The notes under the pieces: model-generated
Database searches by the model: none
What the model was told of the DNA's origin: nothing
The model's input: the letters and a program-made list of their open reading frames with translations, nothing else
Made by a program: the position numbers and the translations under genes
Source: CAZXCK01 sp964639225
GTDB lineage: Bacteria; Chloroflexota; Anaerolineae; Aggregatilineales; Phototrophicaceae
Direction of reading: 5' to 3'
Assembly (NCBI GenBank): GCA_964639225.1
Contig: CAZXCK010000162.1
Coordinates: 1 to 8,291, forward strand
Length of the DNA stretch: 8,291 bases
In this document: positions 6,869-8,291 of the stretch, piece by piece
Numbering within the stretch: the stretch's first letter is position 1
Layout of the letters: each line of letters starts with the position of its first letter

Positions 6869-6905
6869 CCTTCGTAAGGGCGTGCTACAGCGCGCCCGGA
6901 CAAGC
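6869..6905 (+). repeat. Palindromic intergenic repeat, copy 2
   Basis: Direct repeat of copy 1, offset by exactly 43 bp, with only 6 bp between the copies. The hairpin is at 6878-6897. The leader is slightly longer here: CCCTT-CGT-AAGGG gives a second 5-bp stem, which shares its GGG with the main hairpin, so the two folds are mutually exclusive. Confidence 0.8.
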
Positions 6906-6928
6906 GGATACACCGGTCATGTACCTTC

Positions 6929-6951
6929 GCCAGCGATTTTGAACCGCTGGC
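6929..6951 (+). other. Stem-loop in the lipA upstream region
   Basis: GCCAGCG (6929-6935) pairs perfectly with CGCTGGC (6945-6951) around the 9-nt loop ATTTTGAAC. It is not followed by a T-tract. It belongs to a run of stems before lipA and may be part of a structured transcript or an eroded repeat. Confidence 0.45.
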
Positions 6952-7014
6952 TGCTTGCAACCGGCTACAGGGAGCCGACCCACTAAACAGGTCGCATCCC
7001 TTATAGCAGGCAAC

Positions 7015-7026
7015 AAAGACGTCTTT
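7015..7026. other. 12-bp palindrome AAAGACGTCTTT
   Basis: A perfect dyad, extendable with one bulge to ACAAAGAC/GTCTTTTGT. It stands out as AT-richer than its surroundings. It could be a binding site for a dimeric regulator or a stem in RNA. It lies about 145 bp upstream of the lipA -10 box, far for a simple operator. Confidence 0.35.
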
Positions 7027-7056
7027 TGTGTCCTTTCAATGGACACGCGTCCTGTA

Positions 7057-7078
7057 GCCCGGTGTTTTAACGCCGGGC
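7057..7078 (+). repeat. TGTA-led palindromic hairpin
   Basis: GCCCGGTGTT (7057-7066) pairs with AACGCCGGGC (7069-7078) through ten positions, including one T-G pair. The effective loop is about 4 nt. TGTA precedes it, recalling the TTCGTA leader of the other repeats, but the stem sequence is different. It is probably a second class of the same general kind of intergenic palindrome. TGGAC (7040-7044) and GTCCA (7086-7090) flank it and could close a larger stem. Confidence 0.6.
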
Positions 7079-7079
7079 G

Positions 7080-7089
7080 GGACCGGTCC
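7080..7089. other. 10-bp palindrome GGACCGGTCC
   Basis: A perfect dyad just after the 7057-7078 stem-loop and about 70 bp upstream of the lipA -10 box. It could be an operator for a dimeric regulator or part of the flanking stem described there. Confidence 0.3.
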
Positions 7090-7136
7090 ACCCCCAAATC
7101 CGTATCAGAATCCCCGAATCTCATGGTCTTCATGGA

Positions 7137-7152
7137 CCGTGCCGGGCCGGGC
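7137..7152. repeat. 16-bp motif shared with the TPR operon upstream region
   Basis: CCGTGCCGGGCCGGGC is identical to 2769-2784. Here it falls within the region where the -35 element and spacer of the lipA promoter would lie. A protein bound to it would therefore directly affect RNA polymerase. Confidence 0.5.
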
Positions 7153-7157
7153 TGCTA

Positions 7158-7166
7158 TGGTATAAT
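7158..7166 (+). promoter_or_regulatory. Extended -10 promoter of lipA
   Basis: TGGTATAAT is a perfect extended -10 element (TGn plus TATAAT at 7161-7166). There is no good -35 at 16-18 bp, which fits promoters of the extended -10 class. Transcription would begin near 7173 and give a leader of about 24 nt, so lipA likely has its own transcript rather than reading through from the TPR operon. Confidence 0.65.
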
Positions 7167-7183
7167 GAGGACCGTACGGTATT

Positions 7184-7189
7184 GAGGAG
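7184..7189 (+). promoter_or_regulatory. Ribosome binding site of lipA, fixes a GTG start
   Basis: GAGGAG is followed by a 7-nt gap to GTG 7197. The upstream in-frame TTG (7182-7184) overlaps this site and is therefore excluded. An out-of-frame ATG at 7195 is followed at once by TGA. Confidence 0.75.
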
Positions 7190-7196
7190 CCTTAAT

Positions 7197-8174
7197 GTGA
7201 GCAACGTCATCAATCCCAATGAAATCACCAGCGGCGATAACCAGGGCTGGCAGCCGGACCCCAAACACCCGCGCCGCCGTCCCCCCTGGATTCGCGTCAA
7301 AGCGCCCAGCGGCCAGACTTACGAGCAGGTCCACGACCTGATGCGCAGCAAAACGCTGCACACCGTCTGCGAGGAAGCGCAGTGTCCCAACATCGGCGAA
7401 TGCTGGGGCAGCGGCACCGCCACCTTCCTCATGATGGGCGACACCTGCACCCGTTCCTGCGGCTTCTGCGACATCAAGACCGGGCGGCCCTCGCCGCTGG
7501 ACTGGGCGGAGCCGAACCGCGTCGCCGAGAGCGTGCGCGCCATGAACCTGCGCCATGTCGTCATCACCAGCGTCAACCGCGACGAACGCGCCGACGGCGG
7601 CGCGCCCATCTTCGCTATGGTCATCAAGCGCATTCGCCAGCTCCAGCCCGGATGCAGCATCGAAGTGCTGATCCCGGACTTCAAAGGCAGCGAAGCCGCG
7701 CTGAAGATCGTCATGGACGCCCAGCCGGAGATTCTTAACCACAACGTCGAAACCGTCCCGCGCCTGTTCAAAAAGGTGCAGCCGCAGGATCGTTACGAGT
7801 GGGCGCTGGCCACCCTGGGCAACGCCAAAAAGATGGACCCGCTGGTGCTCACCAAAAGCGGCATCATGGTCGGCCTGGGCGAGACGTTCGATGAGGTGGT
7901 CGAGGTCATGCGCGACCTGGCCGGGATCGGCGTGGACATCCTGACCATCGGCCAGTACCTGCAGCCGAGCAAACAGCATCTGCCGGTGGAGCGCTTCTAC
8001 CTGCCGGAAGAGTTCGACCGCTTCCAGGAGATCGGCAAAGAGCTGGGCTTCAAATGGGTGGAGAGTGGCCCGCTGGTGCGCAGCAGCTACCGCGCCGAGC
8101 GTCAGGTGCGCGAGCTGTCGAAGCTCAACTACATCCACCTGCGCCACGACCAGCCCGCCGCCGGCGGCGACTGA
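7197..8174 (+). CDS. lipA: Lipoyl synthase
   Basis: Lipoyl synthase is a cytoplasmic radical-SAM enzyme. It inserts two sulfurs into octanoyl groups bound to lipoyl domains (E2 subunits of 2-oxoacid dehydrogenases, GcvH), using an auxiliary 4Fe-4S cluster as sulfur donor. With GTG at 7197 the product is 325 aa, of normal length. The auxiliary-cluster cysteines are Cys58, 63 and 69 (C-X4-C-X5-C in CEEAQCPNIGEC). The radical-SAM cysteines are Cys84, 88 and 91 (C-X3-C-X2-C in CTRSCGFC). The C-terminal RSSYRA motif (295-300) supplies the conserved serine ligand of the auxiliary cluster. All catalytic features are intact. No lipB, lplA or dehydrogenase gene lies in the window. The gene has its own extended -10 promoter and good RBS and is bounded on both sides by palindromic repeats. 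Confidence 0.97.
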   Translation: MSNVINPNEITSGDNQGWQPDPKHPRRRPPWIRVKAPSGQTYEQVHDLMRSKTLHTVCEEAQCPNIGECWGSGTATFLMMGDTCTRSCGFCDIKTGRPSPLDWAEPNRVAESVRAMNLRHVVITSVNRDERADGGAPIFAMVIKRIRQLQPGCSIEVLIPDFKGSEAALKIVMDAQPEILNHNVETVPRLFKKVQPQDRYEWALATLGNAKKMDPLVLTKSGIMVGLGETFDEVVEVMRDLAGIGVDILTIGQYLQPSKQHLPVERFYLPEEFDRFQEIGKELGFKWVESGPLVRSSYRAERQVRELSKLNYIHLRHDQPAAGGD

Positions 8175-8192
8175 TTACGCTCTGACTCGCTG

Positions 8193-8212
8193 GGGCGTGC
8201 TAATGCGCGCCC
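8193..8212 (+). repeat. Palindromic intergenic repeat, copy 3
   Basis: GGGCGTGC-TAAT-GCGCGCCC has the same 16 stem bases as copies 1 and 2, including the single T-G pair, but the loop is TAAT instead of TACA. The leader is degenerate (CTCGCTG in place of TTCGTAA). It lies 18 bp after the lipA stop codon; no T-tract follows, so it is not a classical terminator. Confidence 0.75.
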
Positions 8213-8235
8213 TCAAAAGCGCACCCACCACCGGA

Positions 8236-8258
8236 TTCGTAAGGGCGTGCTAATGCGC
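8236..8258 (+). repeat. Palindromic intergenic repeat, copy 4, truncated
   Basis: TTCGTAAGGGCGTGC, then the TAAT loop and GCGC, repeat the family sequence with its full leader. The copy then breaks into TTTAATAAATC, losing the outer half of the 3' stem arm. Only the inner four pairs remain unless a bulged alternative with the T-rich flank forms. It appears to be a decayed copy or one truncated at a boundary. Confidence 0.7.
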
Positions 8259-8291
8259 TTTAATAAATCAATGCGGATAAACCGATCTCGT

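Larger units (their letters stand above)
6804..7196. other. Hairpin-rich intergenic region before lipA
   Basis: About 390 bases without a supported gene. The stretch holds two 37-nt repeat copies (6826-6862, 6869-6905), a 7-bp stem at 6929-6951, a 5-bp stem at 6962-6977, a palindrome at 7015-7026, a long stem-loop at 7057-7078, a 10-bp palindrome at 7080-7089, and the lipA promoter and ribosome binding site at its end. A short open frame here (6955-7185) has no homology I recognise and runs through the hairpins and the promoter, so I do not call it. Confidence 0.7.
8175..8291. other. Intergenic end of window, repeat-bearing
   Basis: After the lipA stop I see no coding sequence to the window edge. 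The stretch is occupied by two further copies of the palindromic repeat and an AT-rich segment (TTTAATAAATC, near 8259-8269). Confidence 0.5.

Noticed and set aside
6826..6905. CRISPR array
   Set aside because: Only two adjacent copies with a 6-bp gap, so no spacer-sized unique segment. The copies are hairpins, and related ones lie beyond lipA. No cas gene is present.
6955..7185. Small plus-strand open frame of 76 codons before lipA
   Set aside because: It runs through several palindromes and the lipA promoter, has no clear ribosome binding site, and its translation shows no domain I recognise. It is more likely non-coding.
7155..8147. Minus-strand open frame opposite lipA
   Set aside because: Antisense to a complete lipoyl synthase with both cysteine clusters; no recognisable motif of its own.
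8193..8270. Intrinsic terminator of lipA
   Set aside because: The hairpin at 8193-8212 is strong, but the following bases are TCAAAAGC, not a T-run. The next copy is truncated and its flank TTTAATAAATC is interrupted. Termination here is possible but not supported as a classical site.

Overview
This high-G+C window carries six protein-coding genes. It most likely comes from a bacterium of the Chloroflexota, perhaps an Anaerolineae-like lineage. That placement is an inference from three things: Thr/Pro linkers of the PTATPDPT type just outside the membrane in surface proteins, short intergenic palindromic repeats with a TTCGTA/TGTA leader, and the overall base composition. No marker gene here proves the taxonomy.

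Layout. (1) Positions 115-1284 (+) encode a polytopic membrane protein with a C-terminal M23 (LytM-type) zinc peptidase domain. (2) It converges on radA (2650-1271, -), a full-length DNA recombination/repair ATPase; the two coding ends overlap by 14 bp. (3) A divergent intergenic region (2651-2855) holds a good candidate radA promoter and a weaker one for the next operon. (4) Positions 2856-6803 (+) hold three tandem genes for single-pass, membrane-anchored tetratricopeptide-repeat (TPR) proteins. The first two align over almost their whole length and are clearly paralogues. The third is a more distant relative with one extra TPR. (5) Positions 6804-7196 are a hairpin-rich, gene-free stretch with two near-identical 37-nt repeat copies, further stem-loops and an extended -10 promoter. 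(6) lipA (7197-8174, +), lipoyl synthase, starts at GTG. (7) Two more repeat copies follow lipA in 8175-8291.

Functionally, radA (DNA repair) and lipA (lipoate biosynthesis) are housekeeping genes with no evident link to their neighbours. The least explained part is the TPR operon. All three proteins have a short basic cytoplasmic head, one membrane helix, a Pro/Thr linker and a TPR solenoid predicted to lie outside the cell. All share a C-terminal cysteine pattern, C-X9-C-X13-C-X32-37-C (X49 in the third protein), which suggests disulfide-stabilised extracytoplasmic scaffolds. Their partners and role cannot be read from the sequence.
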